NCBI GenBank assembly: GCA_022829145.1
Contig: CM040750.1
Span: forward strand, 1,374,501-1,438,500
DNA: 64,000 bases
DNA from: Albula goreensis
Taxonomy: Eukaryota; Chordata; Actinopteri; Albuliformes; Albulidae
Direction of reading: 5' to 3'
The notes below the pieces were generated by a model. The model had not been told where the DNA came from. It did not search any database and worked only from the letters and a program-made list of their open reading frames with translations. A program made the position numbers and the translations under genes. Of the stretch, positions 11,102 to 23,352 are shown one piece after another (position 1 is the stretch's first letter; the number at the start of each line of letters is the position of its first letter).

Positions 11102-12832
11102 TTATCTTATTATTTTCATAGGTATCAAAGATGCAAATCTCAGAGTAAACTAAAATCTGCCAGAGACCTTAACCCAAAAGAACTGAAAAGGCAACAACAA
11201 AAAACTGGAGAGAGAATTCTGACAGGTACTACAAGACAAAAAATAAAATAAAAAAAAGGACAGGGCATTTTAAATCATACTCCACCATCCTTTACTGATG
11301 AAAGTAAATAAGATGCCGAAGAAAACAAATAAAACGAATAGAGATGAGAAGAACACCTCAAATGGGTTGGACACAAATTGTATGTACCAGAGATGTCAAG
11401 ATTGCCAGAACAAGTCCTTCACACCTGTGTCGGACCCAAACATAAAAAACAACGTTGTGTATTGGAAGGAGTGGGTTAGCAGATCTACACCTTTCACAAA
11501 AAAAAAAAGACGATTGCTCCAGTGTGGAAACAGAGATAAAAATCATAGCATTTGATAAGTGTTTTTGCCACAATTGAGAAACTTCTCAGCTTAACCCAAG
11601 AAGCTTTACCCCGATTCTGTAAACATATTTATAACATCAGACATCAATTTGAGTGGATCCAACACCTGAAGTCAGACCTGCAGGAAAATGAAGTGGTGGT
11701 CTATGTAGACTACAGTGAGAATTACAGCTGTAAATGGAACAAAGAAATCAAAGAGGTTCATTATGGAGGATCGCATAAGCAAGTGACACTGCACACTGGT
11801 GTATTGTATCTCAGTGGAGGACGACTGGAGTCTTTTGCATCCCTATCTGAGAGCCTCACACATGATGCAGCTGCAACATGGGCACATCTAGATCCAGTAC
11901 TGCAGTACAGCCATACTAAATGTCCACTTGCTAAAAGGATTCACTTCCTATCTGATGGGCCTATATCACAATATAGGAATAAAACTGCCTTCAATCTGAC
12001 ATCAACAGTGCCATTTCTAAAAGGCTTCGAATACGGAACAGAGGCCTTACATGGCGAGGGAGCAGCTCTGAAGAGTTCAGCTGATGGGATTGTGGCACAC
12101 AGTAAAGACCTCACCAATGTGAAAGCACTTATTGAAAATCTCATGCAACAGTCATCTGTGAGACTGTTTGAGGTTTCAGAAGAAAGTGTCTTGAAAAGCT
12201 CAGAGTTAGTTCTTCCATCACTAAAACCAGTGCCAGGCACAATGACAGTACATCAGGTAAGCTCCAATTTTGTTTCTCATGTTGAACCTAAGCTGTGAAG
12301 AAGTGTTGTGGTGTGTTTTGTACAAGCTTAATGTCACATTTTTCCCTCTCTTAAAAGCAGGCCTCATTCAAACAGGAGAGGTGTACTGCTTCTGTAAAAC
12401 TTCCTGAGACTGCGTCAGTCCCAGAGATTTTTCCTTTTTGGAAAGTGGGTTGTGAAACCCAAAAGGGAGTAGAGAATCTAGACACAGAAGTTGGGACGTG
12501 GGTTCTAGCACAGGAAGACGGAGGTCTTTTCCCAGGCATTGTTACAAAGGTACACAAGTCAAACCAGAAGCATAGATTCTCCAGCTATTACACAGCCAAG
12601 CAATATTGTAGCAAATGTGAACCTGCTTACATAATATGAAGTGGCTGATGAAAATGCTCTGCTTCATACACAGATTGTTGCTGAGCAGTATGAGGTAGAT
12701 ACCATGTGCAAGGCAGGGGAGAATAGGTCCTTCACCCCTACAGTTATGATCCCAGGGGACAAAGTCTGGTACTTTCTGGACGACATTAAGGAAGTAATTC
12801 CCGAGCCTCTACCAGCCACTTCGTCTGCCTGA
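11102..12832 (+). pseudogene. Degenerate transposase-like gene with VDYSENY / SDGPISQYRNK core
   Basis: Four blocks in order can be read as one broken gene. (1) A basic block after an acceptor-like ttattttcatag, containing ARDLNPKELKRQ (about 11102-11251). (2) A cysteine block CMYQRCQDC and YWKEWV (11298-11500). (3) The catalytic core in a 248-residue frame from 11552: IYNIRHQF, then D53 in YVDYSENY, D135 in LSDGPISQYRNK, and a histidine-glycine element ALHGEGA near residue 167. (4) A C-terminal part after a 104-bp intron (GTAAGC donor at 12257, AG acceptor at 12360), with GTWVLAQEDGGLFPGIV and, in another frame, DKVWYFLDDIKEVIPEP. I recognise this order from uncharacterised fish and cnidarian transposon proteins with a DFAENY, SDG-QYRN, HGKG-DG pattern. 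Here the segment between blocks 1 and 2 is too short, frames shift near the A run at about 11500 and near 12637, and the third acidic residue expected after HGKG is missing. It is not functional. Confidence 0.7.
12257..12360 (+). other. Small intron inside the transposase pseudogene
   Basis: CAG|GTAAGC at 12256/12257 and a pyrimidine-rich tract ending AG at 12360 bound a 104-bp segment. Removing it keeps the frame: residue 235 of the upstream part ends exactly at 12256, and an open frame of 92 codons resumes at 12361. This supports a spliced, once functional transposon gene. Confidence 0.55.
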
Positions 12833-13169
12833 CATTTTTCTGTTAAATCTGAAATATGGGCAAAATATTCTAAAAAATATATATATATAAACGACTGCTT
12901 ATACATATTTAGAATTGAAATCTCAGTGCAGGGATAGATTTGATATAGATTTTAGGCATGAGGGTTTGAATGGTGCTATTGGTTCAGTGTTATTGATGTG
13001 CTGTAATTGCAGGGGCCAAGGTATAATTAACTTGGTTTTGTTTTATTATTTTATTGCTCTTTTTGATTAATTAAATGTAATGAATTTTAATTAAAGGAAA
13101 AAGTTCATATTATGTAATTAAAGACCTGATATATAGTTAAAATACTGTTGATGTTGTTGGAAAAATCAT

Positions 13170-13190
13170 CCCCCCACCCCCCCCCCCCCA
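13170..13190 (-). other. C-run, potential G-quadruplex on minus strand
   Basis: Cytosine runs of 6 and about 14 separated by one A near 13171-13191. The complementary strand can supply four or more G3 tracts. It lies inside the 4.2-kb transposon, downstream of its gene. Confidence 0.4.
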
Positions 13191-13744
13191 TGTAATTTAT
13201 GTTAGTATTTTTTCTTACCAATTTGTGTAATCTCCATATTTATCAATTATAGCAATGTGTCCATTTTACAGGAAGCACCAAATTTAATGAAATTATATCA
13301 GTCTGCCAAGAGTGTTTTAAAATTTCAATGAAATAAAGATATACTTTTCGTAGTTGAGTCAAATCAAATGTTTTCACATTACCATAACATAAAATCTCAT
13401 CTTCCATAATGGGTTTCTCATCACCATAATGCAATTTAAAAAACTAAATATTTCCATATATTTACTGTTTGGATACAAGTTTGTTCATTTTGCATAATAA
13501 CTGATTATTTTATGGTCATGTATTTACTGTCTGGATTTTGTAGTTTCATTTGAAAATAGATCTGCAAAGGCCTGCTGTGCTTTGGCAATGAGAGTAATTT
13601 TATTAAAAAATAATGCTAAAATCTTTTAAAAACTACTTTATTGCACGATGTTGACCATTTCATTTAATTGTTTGTGGACATGTGAAAAAATCAGTGAGTA
13701 TGATTTTTTTAAATGCATCTTCTACCTTCTTTATAAACCATATC

Positions 13745-13755
13745 GGTAATGAGAA
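13745..13755 (-). repeat. Subterminal motif, right inverted copy
   Basis: GGTAATGAGAA is the exact reverse complement of the left subterminal motif TTCTCATTACC. Near-matches lie at 13415-13425 (TTCTCATCACC) and 13584-13597 (inverted, GGCAATGAGAGTAA). Confidence 0.5.
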
Positions 13756-13933
13756 ATATACAGGTGTAAGCCATCTTTAAACAGCCTTAAAATACATTAA
13801 AATGGGTTGTCAAGTGTAAATGTTACCACATTCAAAAATAGACAGTCTTTTTTTATTCACTGGAGTAAAAGAATCACTAAAAATAAACCATTTTTTTTCA
13901 CCTCACAAACACTGTTGTGAGAATCACCCTGTT

Positions 13934-14328
13934 GCTTTAGAAACTCAGTCTTAATTTTAAAATATTTCTTACAACACAAATATACCAGTAACTTAAGTGT
14001 GTCTGTGCATCATGGACAAGTGTGCCTCTTTCATCCCGATGTAGTACTCTTAGAAATACAATCATGTCCCCTTTTAAAAGTCACCCAACTACATCATGTA
14101 GAAATGTAGGCCTGATTAAGTTGTTCAAAAATACATAATAATACATCCATTCCAATATCTTTCATAGTATGTCCCTCATCTGGCATGTTTTTACAAAGCA
14201 CTGCATTACATCCACCAAACCTGGAAGTATATTTGCGATACAGCGCCTGCGTTATCCAAGTCTGATGCGTTTTGTGAATTACAGCCAGCCTACATTAAAA
14301 CCTGATACTTAAAAACACATTTTTTTGT
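13934..14328. other. Intergenic stretch, nothing recognised
   Basis: Single-copy AT-rich DNA between the transposon's target duplication and the start of the 58-bp array. Confidence 0.4.
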
Positions 14329-17300
14329 AGTCACTATAAGAACAGGACATAACGGTGTAGCACCACCATAAGGAGAAACCTGCCCCAGTGGAGCTGAGAA
14401 CAGGACATAACGGTGTAGCATCACTATAAGGAGAAACGTGCCCCAGGTCACATTGAGAAAAGGACATTATGGTGTAGCATCACTGAGAACAGGACATAAC
14501 AGTGTAGCATCACTATAAGGAGAAACCTTCCCCAGTGGAGCTGAGAACAGGACATAACGGTGTTGCACCACTATAAGGAGAAACCTGCCCCAGTGGAGCT
14601 GAGAACAGGACATAATGGTGTAGCATCACTATAAGGAGAAACCTTCCCCAGTGGAGCTGAGAACAGGACATAACGGTGTTGCATCACTATAAGGAGAAAC
14701 CTGCCCCAGTGGAGCTGAGAACAGGACATAACGGTGTAGCATCACTATAAGGAGAAACGTGCCCCAGGTCACACTGAGAAAAGGACATTACGGTGTAGCA
14801 TCACTGAGAACAGGACATAACGGTGTAGCATCACTATAAGGAGAAACCTGCCCCAGTGGAGCTGAGAACAGGACATAACGGTGTAGCATCACTATAAGGA
14901 GAAACCTTGCACCACGGTGTATCACTATAAGGAGAAACCTGCCCCAGTGGAGCTGAGAACAGGACATAACGGTGTAGCATCACTATAAGGAGAAACCTGC
15001 CCCAGTGGAGCTGAGAACAGGACATAACGGTGTTGCATCACTATAAGGAGAAACCTGCCCCAGTGGAGCTGAGAACAGGACATAACGGTGTAGCATCACT
15101 ATAAGGAGAAACCTGCCCCAGTGGAGCTGAGAACAGGACATAACGGTGTTGCATCACTATAAGGAGAAACCTGCCCCAGTGGAGCTGAGAACAGGACATA
15201 ACGGTGTAGCACCACTATAAGGAGAAACCTGCCCCAGTGGAGCTGAGAACAGGACATAACGGTGTTGCATCACTATAAGGAGAAACCTGCCCCAGTGGAG
15301 CTGAGAACAGGACATAACGGTGTAGCACCACTATAAGGAGAAACCTGCCCCAGTGGAGCTGAGAACAGGACATAACGGTGTAGCATCACTATAAGGAGAA
15401 ACCTGCCCCAGTGGAGCTGAGAACAGGACATAACGGTGTAGCACCACTATAAGGAGAAACCTGCCCCAGTGGAGCTGAGAACAGGACATAATGGTGTAGC
15501 ATCACTATAAGGAGAAACCTGCCCCAGTGGAGCTGAGAACAGGACATAACGGTGTAGCATCACTATAAGGAGAAACCTGCCCCAGTGGAGCTGAGAACAG
15601 GACATAATGGTGTAGCATCACTATAAGGAGAAACCTGCCCCAGTGGAGCTGAGAACAGGACATAACGGTGTAGCATCACTATAAGGAGAAACGTGCCCCA
15701 GTGGAGCTGAGAAACAGGACATAATGGTGTAGCATCACTATAAGGAGAAACCTGCCCCAGTGGAGCTGAGAACAGGACATAACGGTGTAGCATCACTATA
15801 AGGAGAAACCTGCCCCAGTGGAGCTGAGAACAGGACATAATGGTGTAGCATCACTATAAGGAGAAACCTGCTGCCCCAGTGGAGCTGAGAACAGGACATA
15901 ACGGTGTAGCATCACTATAAGGAGAAACCTGCCCCAGTGGAGCTGAGAACAGGACATAATGGTGTAGCATCACTATAAGGAGAAACCTGCCCCAGTGGAG
16001 CTGAGAACAGGACATAATGGTGTAGCATCACTATACATAGAAACCTGCCCCAGTGGAGCTGAGAACAGGACATAACGGTGTAGCATCACTATAAGGAGAA
16101 ACCTGCCCCAGTGGAGCTGAGAACAGGACATAACGGTGTAGCATCACTATAAGGAGAAACCTGCCCCAGTGGAGCTGAGAACAGGACATAATGGTGTAGC
16201 ATCACTATAAGGAGAAACCTGCCCCAGTGGAGCTGAGAACAGGACATAACGGTGTAGCATCACTATAAGGAGAAACCTGCCCCAGTGGAGCTGAGAACAG
16301 GACATAACGGTGTAGCATCACTATAAGGAGAAACCTGCCCCAGTGGAGCTGAGAACAGGACATAACGGTGTAGCATCACTATAAGGAGAAACCTGCCCCA
16401 GTGGAACTGAGAACAGGACATAACGGTGTAGCATCACTATAAGGAGAAACCTGCCCCAGTGGAGCTGAGAACAGGACATAACGGTGTAGCATCACTATAA
16501 GGAGAAACCTGCCCCAGTGGAGCTGAGAACAGGACATAACGGTGTAGCATCACTATAAGGAGAAACCTGCCCCAGTGGAGCTGAGAACAGGACATAACGG
16601 TGTAGCATCACTATAAGGAGAAACCTGCCCCAGTGGAACTGAGAACAGGACATAACGGTGTAGCATCACTATAAGGAGAAACCTGCCCCAGTGGAGCTGA
16701 GAACAGGACATAACGGTGTAGCATCACTATAAGGAGAAACCTGCCCCAGTGGAGCTGAGAACAGGACATAACGGTGTTGCATCACTATAAGGAGAAACCT
16801 GCCCCAGTGGAGCTGAGAACAGGACATAATGGTGTAGCATCACTATAAGGAGAAACCTGCCCCAGTGGAGCTGAGAACAGGACATAATGGTGTAGCATCA
16901 CTATAAGGAGAAACCTGCCCCAGTGGAGCTGAGAACAGGACATAACGGTGTAGCATCACTATAAGGAGAAACCTGCCCCAGTGGAGCTGAGAACACGACA
17001 TAACGGTGTAGCATCACTATAAGGAGAAACCTGCCCCAGTGGAACTGAGAACAGGACATAACGGTGTAGCATCCACTATAAGGAGAAACCTGCCCCAGTG
17101 GAGCTGAGAACAGGACATGAAACAGGACGGTGTAGCATCACTATAAGGAGAAACCTGCCCCAGTGGAACTGAGAACAGGACATAACGGTGTAGCATCACT
17201 AGTGGAGCTGAGAACAGGACATAAGGAGAAACCTGCCCCAGTGGAGCTGAGAACAGGACATAACGGTGTAGCATCACTATAAGGAGAAACCTGCCCCAGT

Positions 17301-17608
17301 GGAGCTGAGAACAGGACATAACGGTGTAGCATCACTATAAGGAGAAACCTGCCCCAGTGGAACTGAGAACAGGACATAACGGTGTAGCATCACTATAAGG
17401 AGAAACCTGCCCCAGTGGAGCTGAGAACAGGACATAACGGTGTAGCATCACTATAAGGAGAAACCTGCCCCAGTGGAACTGAGAACAGGACATAACGGTG
17501 TAGCACCACTATAAGGAGAAACCTGCCCCAGTGGAGCTGAGAACAGGACATAACGGCGTAGCATCACTATAAGGAGAAACCTGCCCCAGTGGAGCTGAGA
17601 ACAGGACA
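14329..17608. repeat. 58-bp minisatellite array, about 55 copies
   Basis: Highly regular 58-bp unit containing gctgagaacaggacataacg, gtgtagcatcactataagga and aacctgccccagtgga. Copies differ by a few recurrent substitutions (aacgg/aatgg, gtgtag/gtgttg, catcact/caccact, ggagctg/ggaactg). Variants alternate in places, giving a 116-bp dimer, for example gtgttg against gtgtag between about 15030 and 15320, and aatgg against aacgg between about 15490 and 15960. Disruptions occur near 14890-14930 and 17090-17220. Since 58 is not a multiple of three, frames cycle and the minus-strand repeats of MSCSQLHWGRFLLIVM are artefacts. Confidence 0.97.
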
Positions 17609-20600
17609 CACAGACTCAATTAAAAAATATGAGCTGAACAGGGCTGAGTGATAACTTTTGACTGTTGTCTTATTTTCCTCAGTTTTGTTCATCCACACAC
17701 AGCTTTGTCAAGGCCAAAGCCTAAAGTTGCCTCTGTTAAGGTTTCCTGCCCAAGTGTGCCCTGGCATTGCCCTCACCACAAACTGAAAAGGGTTTCATTC
17801 TCAGTCCTGCGCTTGACACAAGGTCGTAGCCATTCATATTGGCCCTACTGTGGAAAAACAAACATGATTAAATATTAATGCCATTCCTTCAACAGCATTT
17901 CTAAATATGCAGCTCAGTGCTATTGAGTGAAATGCATTACACAATCTGAGTCTCCTTCTGCAGCAAACATTTCATAAACATAACTGCTTCAACTGGGCTT
18001 TCATTCACTGCACAAAACTGCTATCAACTCAGTATTGAAACATAGCTGAGGGGGAGGAAGGGATGAGGAGGAGGAAAGGAAAAATAATTTTAAAAAACAG
18101 CTTGTATGGGACAGATTCATGAGACAGCTCATCTGAACAACTGCCCTTCCTAATGAATACCTTACCAACAGAACAACGGTGAACAAAGAGGAAAACATTG
18201 AGTGGATCTACTCATTCTGCTAAAGCTGCTTATTCAGCCAAAGTTTAACATGTTGTGTCACATTTAATTGTACCTTATTATATTGCAAGTTGAACAGACA
18301 CACAGAGACATTTTACACTTCTCTTTTACCCTGGCATCAGAGGAAGCCAATAGATCTGCTACAATTAGACAAACAGAAGACAAACTACAACAAGCTATGA
18401 ATTACTCTTAATTTAAATGAACGATTGGTGAATGGGACGATGATGAGGACTTTAGCTACCAATTTTGCTAGAACATTTTAAAATAACACACCCTGAAATG
18501 TATCTTTACGCATCAGCCAAATATTTTAAGGATTAAAAAGTGAATCTTATCAAGTGCAGTCACTTGTCCCCAGAATGTAGAGACTGCCAAGAGCTAACTT
18601 AACAGGGGGACAGAACTAAGGATGTTGTGCAAAATAAAACTAGAAAAACTGACAGCTGTTGACACATATTAAGTATTAAAAATAGTTTATCAAACCAATT
18701 CCCTCCACAGTGAGGCACATTTATAAGTAAAAGAAAACATAATTCAAAATGGAATGAGAAAAAAAATATTGAATACATCTACATATGAACATCAGAAAGC
18801 TTCTCACTTGGGTTTAGACAGAATTACTACTAACCTGTGTGCTAATAAAATCCACCTGACAATTTATTTCTTAAAAAAAATGCATGCTGCAAAGAAAGAG
18901 AATGGCACATGATACAAGTAAGCTTGTTTAATTGGGGGGAAGAAATGCTAACAATAACTGAGGGATGACAGCAGAAAGAAAACAGATTTTCTTCTCTCTC
19001 TCCCAGTGAGGGCAAGAACAAGGTGTTGAAATTATTCAGTGCTACAACACTTCGCATCCGTACAGAGGGCTCCTTTCATCCGCAAAAGTCTTTCAGGCTG
19101 TGAGGTGCCGACTATTTGCATGGCACGGGTGAACATCTTGAAGACGTTTTTTTCCCCACAAAAAAAAAAAAAAAAAAAAACATCCCCTGCTTCCCCCTAG
19201 CAACAGTGCAAGCCTATCAGAAGAGTCCTTCTTTTTTCCCTCCCTAGCCCAGTGTTGTTCTGCAGTCTATGAGCAGACTGAAGTAGGTCAGGCCTGCATT
19301 TCTAATGACGGTACGGTCTGGTGACCCTACGGTCCCGTCTGTCTGCCCTGCCCCATAATAACCTCAATTGCCGGGTGACACAATGACATACAACCCTGTT
19401 AGAGCGCAGTCAAATCGGCCCGCATTATTCCACTCGGAGCCTCGCTGACAGGCCGCCGGGACTGCGGCAAGGGGGCCAGCATCAATCAAGCACTCATTCA
19501 AGTCTTCCTGCGCCTTGCACACCAGACAGAGTCCTGCATTAATGACCTGCTGTTTGAAAGAAAATACAAACAAAAAAACCTTGTCTTTCACCCTGTCTGA
19601 CACACAAAAACACACTGACCACCCATTGCCAGGTTAAAGGATCAGGTACAATTTTGCTTTTTTAAATTTAATGACATCTGACTATGCAGTGCTGGCAGAG
19701 TAGAGAGAATTGGGGTAGTCACTGAAAAATGACTATTAATATGAGATGGACATGTATATGAACAGTCCCCATATGCCACAAAGGTAATGTTATGTTCTCA
19801 GGCTCAAGACCCATTCTGTCTCCAGGACCCAGCTCACTTCCTCTGATCTGATCAAAGCTTACTTGTCCACCCTTTGCTGGCTGAAAACGGTTTTCTCAAT
19901 GTCACGTCCTTTTAGGCCCTCACCTCAGTGACACCAGCGGAGCAGGCTCCACCCCCCTGCCCCCCACAGATCATCTGCACCGTCACACTACCGTTTCCTT
20001 AGAGACTGCTGTCCACAGCAAGTGGTTCTTTTTGCTTTTAATTCACGTTTATCCCCCAACACATCTCTTTCCTCATATGTGAATTTCCACAAAAAGATTT
20101 CACATAAAAATATTTTATTCTAAAAATGATTTTATTTAAGGACTCCTGAGTGGCCCAGCCCCTAATTGCCCTTTGTCTGTGCAAACATGGGCATGTCTCA
20201 GGCTATAAGACTATTGTTGCCATTGGTCCCCTGTGTTCGAGGCTACAGAGGCAGGACCCCGCTGGCTTTGTCCTGCTTAGGTTTGGTGAGCAAAGCCGGT
20301 TAGGGATCATTAGGATGCATTAGCTCCAGGAGCTTTCCAGGGGCGTACAGTGTTGTATATGAGAGGAGATTACCTCAGCGGAAAAGCCTTAACAAACCGA
20401 TAACTGATGAGCTTTCCATGTGCTTGTACACTTAAAGGAACCACAGATTATTCCTGCTACTGTCTTCTACTCCTCTGTGGTGAACACCACTTCCAATTTG
20501 ATTTCATTAAAGACTGTGAGCTAATTTGCATGAGGCCCAGCCCAAACACTGACATTGACATTCCCCCTCTTTAAGTGCCGTGACAGGATGGTGTGTGACT

Positions 20601-23352
20601 CATGACAGAATTTGGTTTGTAATGTGCTGAAATAGCTGGGCGTAATCTCGACGGAGGGCACAAAGTCATCTGTTTCAGTTATTCAGTCAGCTCTGGTCCC
20701 ATTCCAATTCGCCCGGCTGGCAATGGAACTGCCGTGATTTCAGTCACTTTACTAAGGAGAAACATGTCAAAAAGCTTTCAACAACATTACCCGACTGAAA
20801 CATGACCTTCAAACGCTTTCAGAGTGAAACGTTCTTACAGCAATAAGGGGGATGCAGAAGTCCATTAATACCCGTTCTGACCCCCTATTTTCTGAGAGAG
20901 CAGAAATGAGGATAGCCGCTTCGTTTTGATGAACATCGATGCCCTCAGGCCATCTTGGGTACCTTTTTTTTGCTAGAGAATTCATCCGTCTCAATGGGCT
21001 CATTGCTGTTTGGGATTGATGATCAGACACTGCATCCAATCCTACGATCTCAGGCTGATTCTCCCGGACCCAGCTTTGCTTTGATTGATGACGATGCCAC
21101 TCCCGCAACCAGGGGTCACGGAGGCTTATCCGGAATTGAGGAACACAGGGGTAGCTCTGGGACGGTTCATGATATCGGACTGTCATTTTCAAAAATCATT
21201 CTTTCTGACTGTAATAAATGATACCAAAAAAATACCTCCCTTACCTGCACCATTTAAAGATGGTTGTTTTATTATCCACAAAGTGCACCTCAGGATTTCC
21301 ATTTTAAAATTTATTAAGATGTAATTGTTTTATTTTCCTGATGTTTTCCTGAAGTTTAAATTTATGTCTGATATTCCAGACTAGGTGCTTCCAAATTCGC
21401 AAAAAGTCCTTATCAGAATGGTTTTGAGTAAGCCTCTTACGTGAGCCAAAACCACATTATCCATTTATACACAGTACGTTATGCATTTATTCATATGCTG
21501 AGTCCGTGCTTTCCCGTTTTAAGGTTATTTATTGTATGAATACCGTCCTCTTAGGCAATGTATTTGCTGAGTTCAGTTTTTTATTGATAGAGTATTTTAG
21601 CTTATAATATGTGGCTCGGCTTAAAAGACACAAACACGAATGCCACCCCTCCAACCTCACCGCAATCAGTTTGCTCTATGGCAGGAGACATTTTGGACCA
21701 TACACTTTCCAAATCCCTGCATTATATGTGATTTTTGGGGGTAGGCATATTTATTGGAGAAAAAAATATAAATAATCTCTCATTAAAGTACAGTTAATGT
21801 TTTCACTCAATCTTCACCGCTTTCTAACAAAAATGCAGAAAGTATAAAAACATAAAAAGTTGCTTACTGTAGGATTTATCATGAAGCACGTGAAATTGGT
21901 CATTTCAGTGAGATATGGGATAAATTAGGGATGTACACAAATATGAATATAATATTCAGAAAGGCACAGATAATGCAATGGAAACAGATATTTCTTCCAC
22001 CCAAATTTGCTCGTTATTATTTGGGAAAAAAAGCCATGACCGACATGTCTGTGTGTCAGCCAGTTATGTTTCTTCAAATCGACTCAATTCATTGTGGATG
22101 TCCACAAGATAAAAGTGCCCATGCTGTTTGCAACATAGGACTTTGATTTCACTAATTAGTCATTTAATGTAGCACACATTACTGAAAAGTGATCGCTATT
22201 TAGTAGTCGCCCCCACCTACTCTGACCATTGCTGGGTATCACTCAGGGAAACTCTCGCATCGAGGAGCGGGAGACATCATGTGCGGGAGCTTGCGAGAAA
22301 AAAGTCTGGTATGGCAGCTGGATTTTTTTCAAACCGCAACAGCCTGTACATCAAAATTAAGCTTAGAACATGTAGTTTTTAGCTGTATGTGTTAATTTCC
22401 TCCATTTAAAACTTAAAAATAATAAATAAATAAAACGGGGAAAAAAAATGCCCGTTCATGTATTACTTTTATGTTATGACTGTTGCGAAATAGTTCATGT
22501 TCTCTGATGAAACTGTTGTAAAGTAGTAATTCAATTTTCCAAAGTGAACTGCAGTAACATTAACACAAAGAAAAGCAAACGCAGCATCATTGGAATTTAA
22601 GATTTTTACGTTTTCTATATATCTTTACTGTAAATAGTTTCTATTTCCAATGCGAAACAGAATCTTTTGATTTATAAAACATTTTTTCCAGTTTCTGACT
22701 GTTGGCGGGGGAGGGGGGTGTTCAGACAGTTCATAAAACTTAGTTTAGTTAAAAATAAAAATAAAAATAAAAAAAGAGTTCTAAAGTACAGTATAATTAT
22801 TTCATAATTAATTACATGCGAATATAAAGTCAATTTTATGCTTTGAAGACAATGCCAATGAATATTAGGTTAGAAAATACATTTGTCCGATTTAACGTAA
22901 TGTCCGGTGTAAACCACGCCCACTTCTGGTCTTCCATCTGAATACAGATACAGAGACGGATCAAAACCAAAGTACCAGACTACACAATTACACTGTAAAG
23001 TTTTGTCTACTTAAAAATTCTCCCTGTTCCAAGATCAAGCCTGCCAGTACTAAATATAGTGTAAGATTTATCATATTTAATTGCATTTCATGTTTTAAAA
23101 AACATTCCAACAAATCGTTGAGATGAAATAAAGACAAACATATTTGAAACCACTTTTGATATGAAAATAATCTAATTGTATACATTGAATTTTAATGAAG
23201 TAAAACTCTGGCCTTTCTGTACTTCAGCTTTCATGTTCATGTTTCATGATACTGTGATCATTTTCAGTTTGTATGCACTACTTTCACACAACATTCTTCA
23301 CTGGAACGAAAACCTCTGCCTTCAGGGAGCAGATGTGTGCCTTTCACTGTCT
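17609..23352. other. Long intergenic stretch
   Basis: Mostly AT-rich single-copy DNA with no recognised gene. A 21-A run lies at 19160-19180. More GC-rich patches at about 19260-19560 and 20150-21200 stand out from the surroundings and could be conserved non-coding elements, but I cannot align them to anything. A POU octamer is at 20524-20531. A 127-residue minus-strand frame at 20809-21192 has no recognisable domain. A G-rich stretch lies at about 22703-22719. Confidence 0.45.
20524..20531. promoter_or_regulatory. POU octamer ATTTGCAT
   Basis: Perfect octamer on the minus strand (ATGCAAAT), within a homeodomain-like TAAT-rich patch just upstream of a GC-rich segment. It is consistent with an enhancer but too short to prove one. 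Confidence 0.2.

Larger units (their letters stand above)
9762..13929 (+). mobile_element. 4.2-kb DNA transposon with a DDE/DDD-type transposase remnant (possibly Sola-like)
   Basis: The two ends are a perfect 12-bp inverted repeat: gggtgattctca at 9762-9773 and tgagaatcaccc at 13918-13929, with weaker similarity (TTGTGA) further in. The same four bases, TGTT, flank the element at 9758-9761 and 13930-13933, consistent with a 4-bp target duplication. Inside each end lie copies of TTCTCATTACC, forward on the left (10258, 10477) and reversed on the right (13745), as expected of transposase binding sites. A degenerate transposase gene occupies 11102-12832 on the plus strand. A 4-bp duplication plus a D/D/D-type catalytic core fits the Sola superfamily as I recall it, but I cannot confirm this. 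The copy is dead because its transposase is broken. Confidence 0.7.

Noticed and set aside
14834-17377. Repeated minus-strand frames with MSCSQLHWGRFLLIVM
   Set aside because: Translation of the 58-bp array, whose unit shifts frame at each copy.
20809-21192. 127-residue minus-strand frame
   Set aside because: No homology is recognised; the opposite strand is also open. Better explained as a possible conserved non-coding patch.
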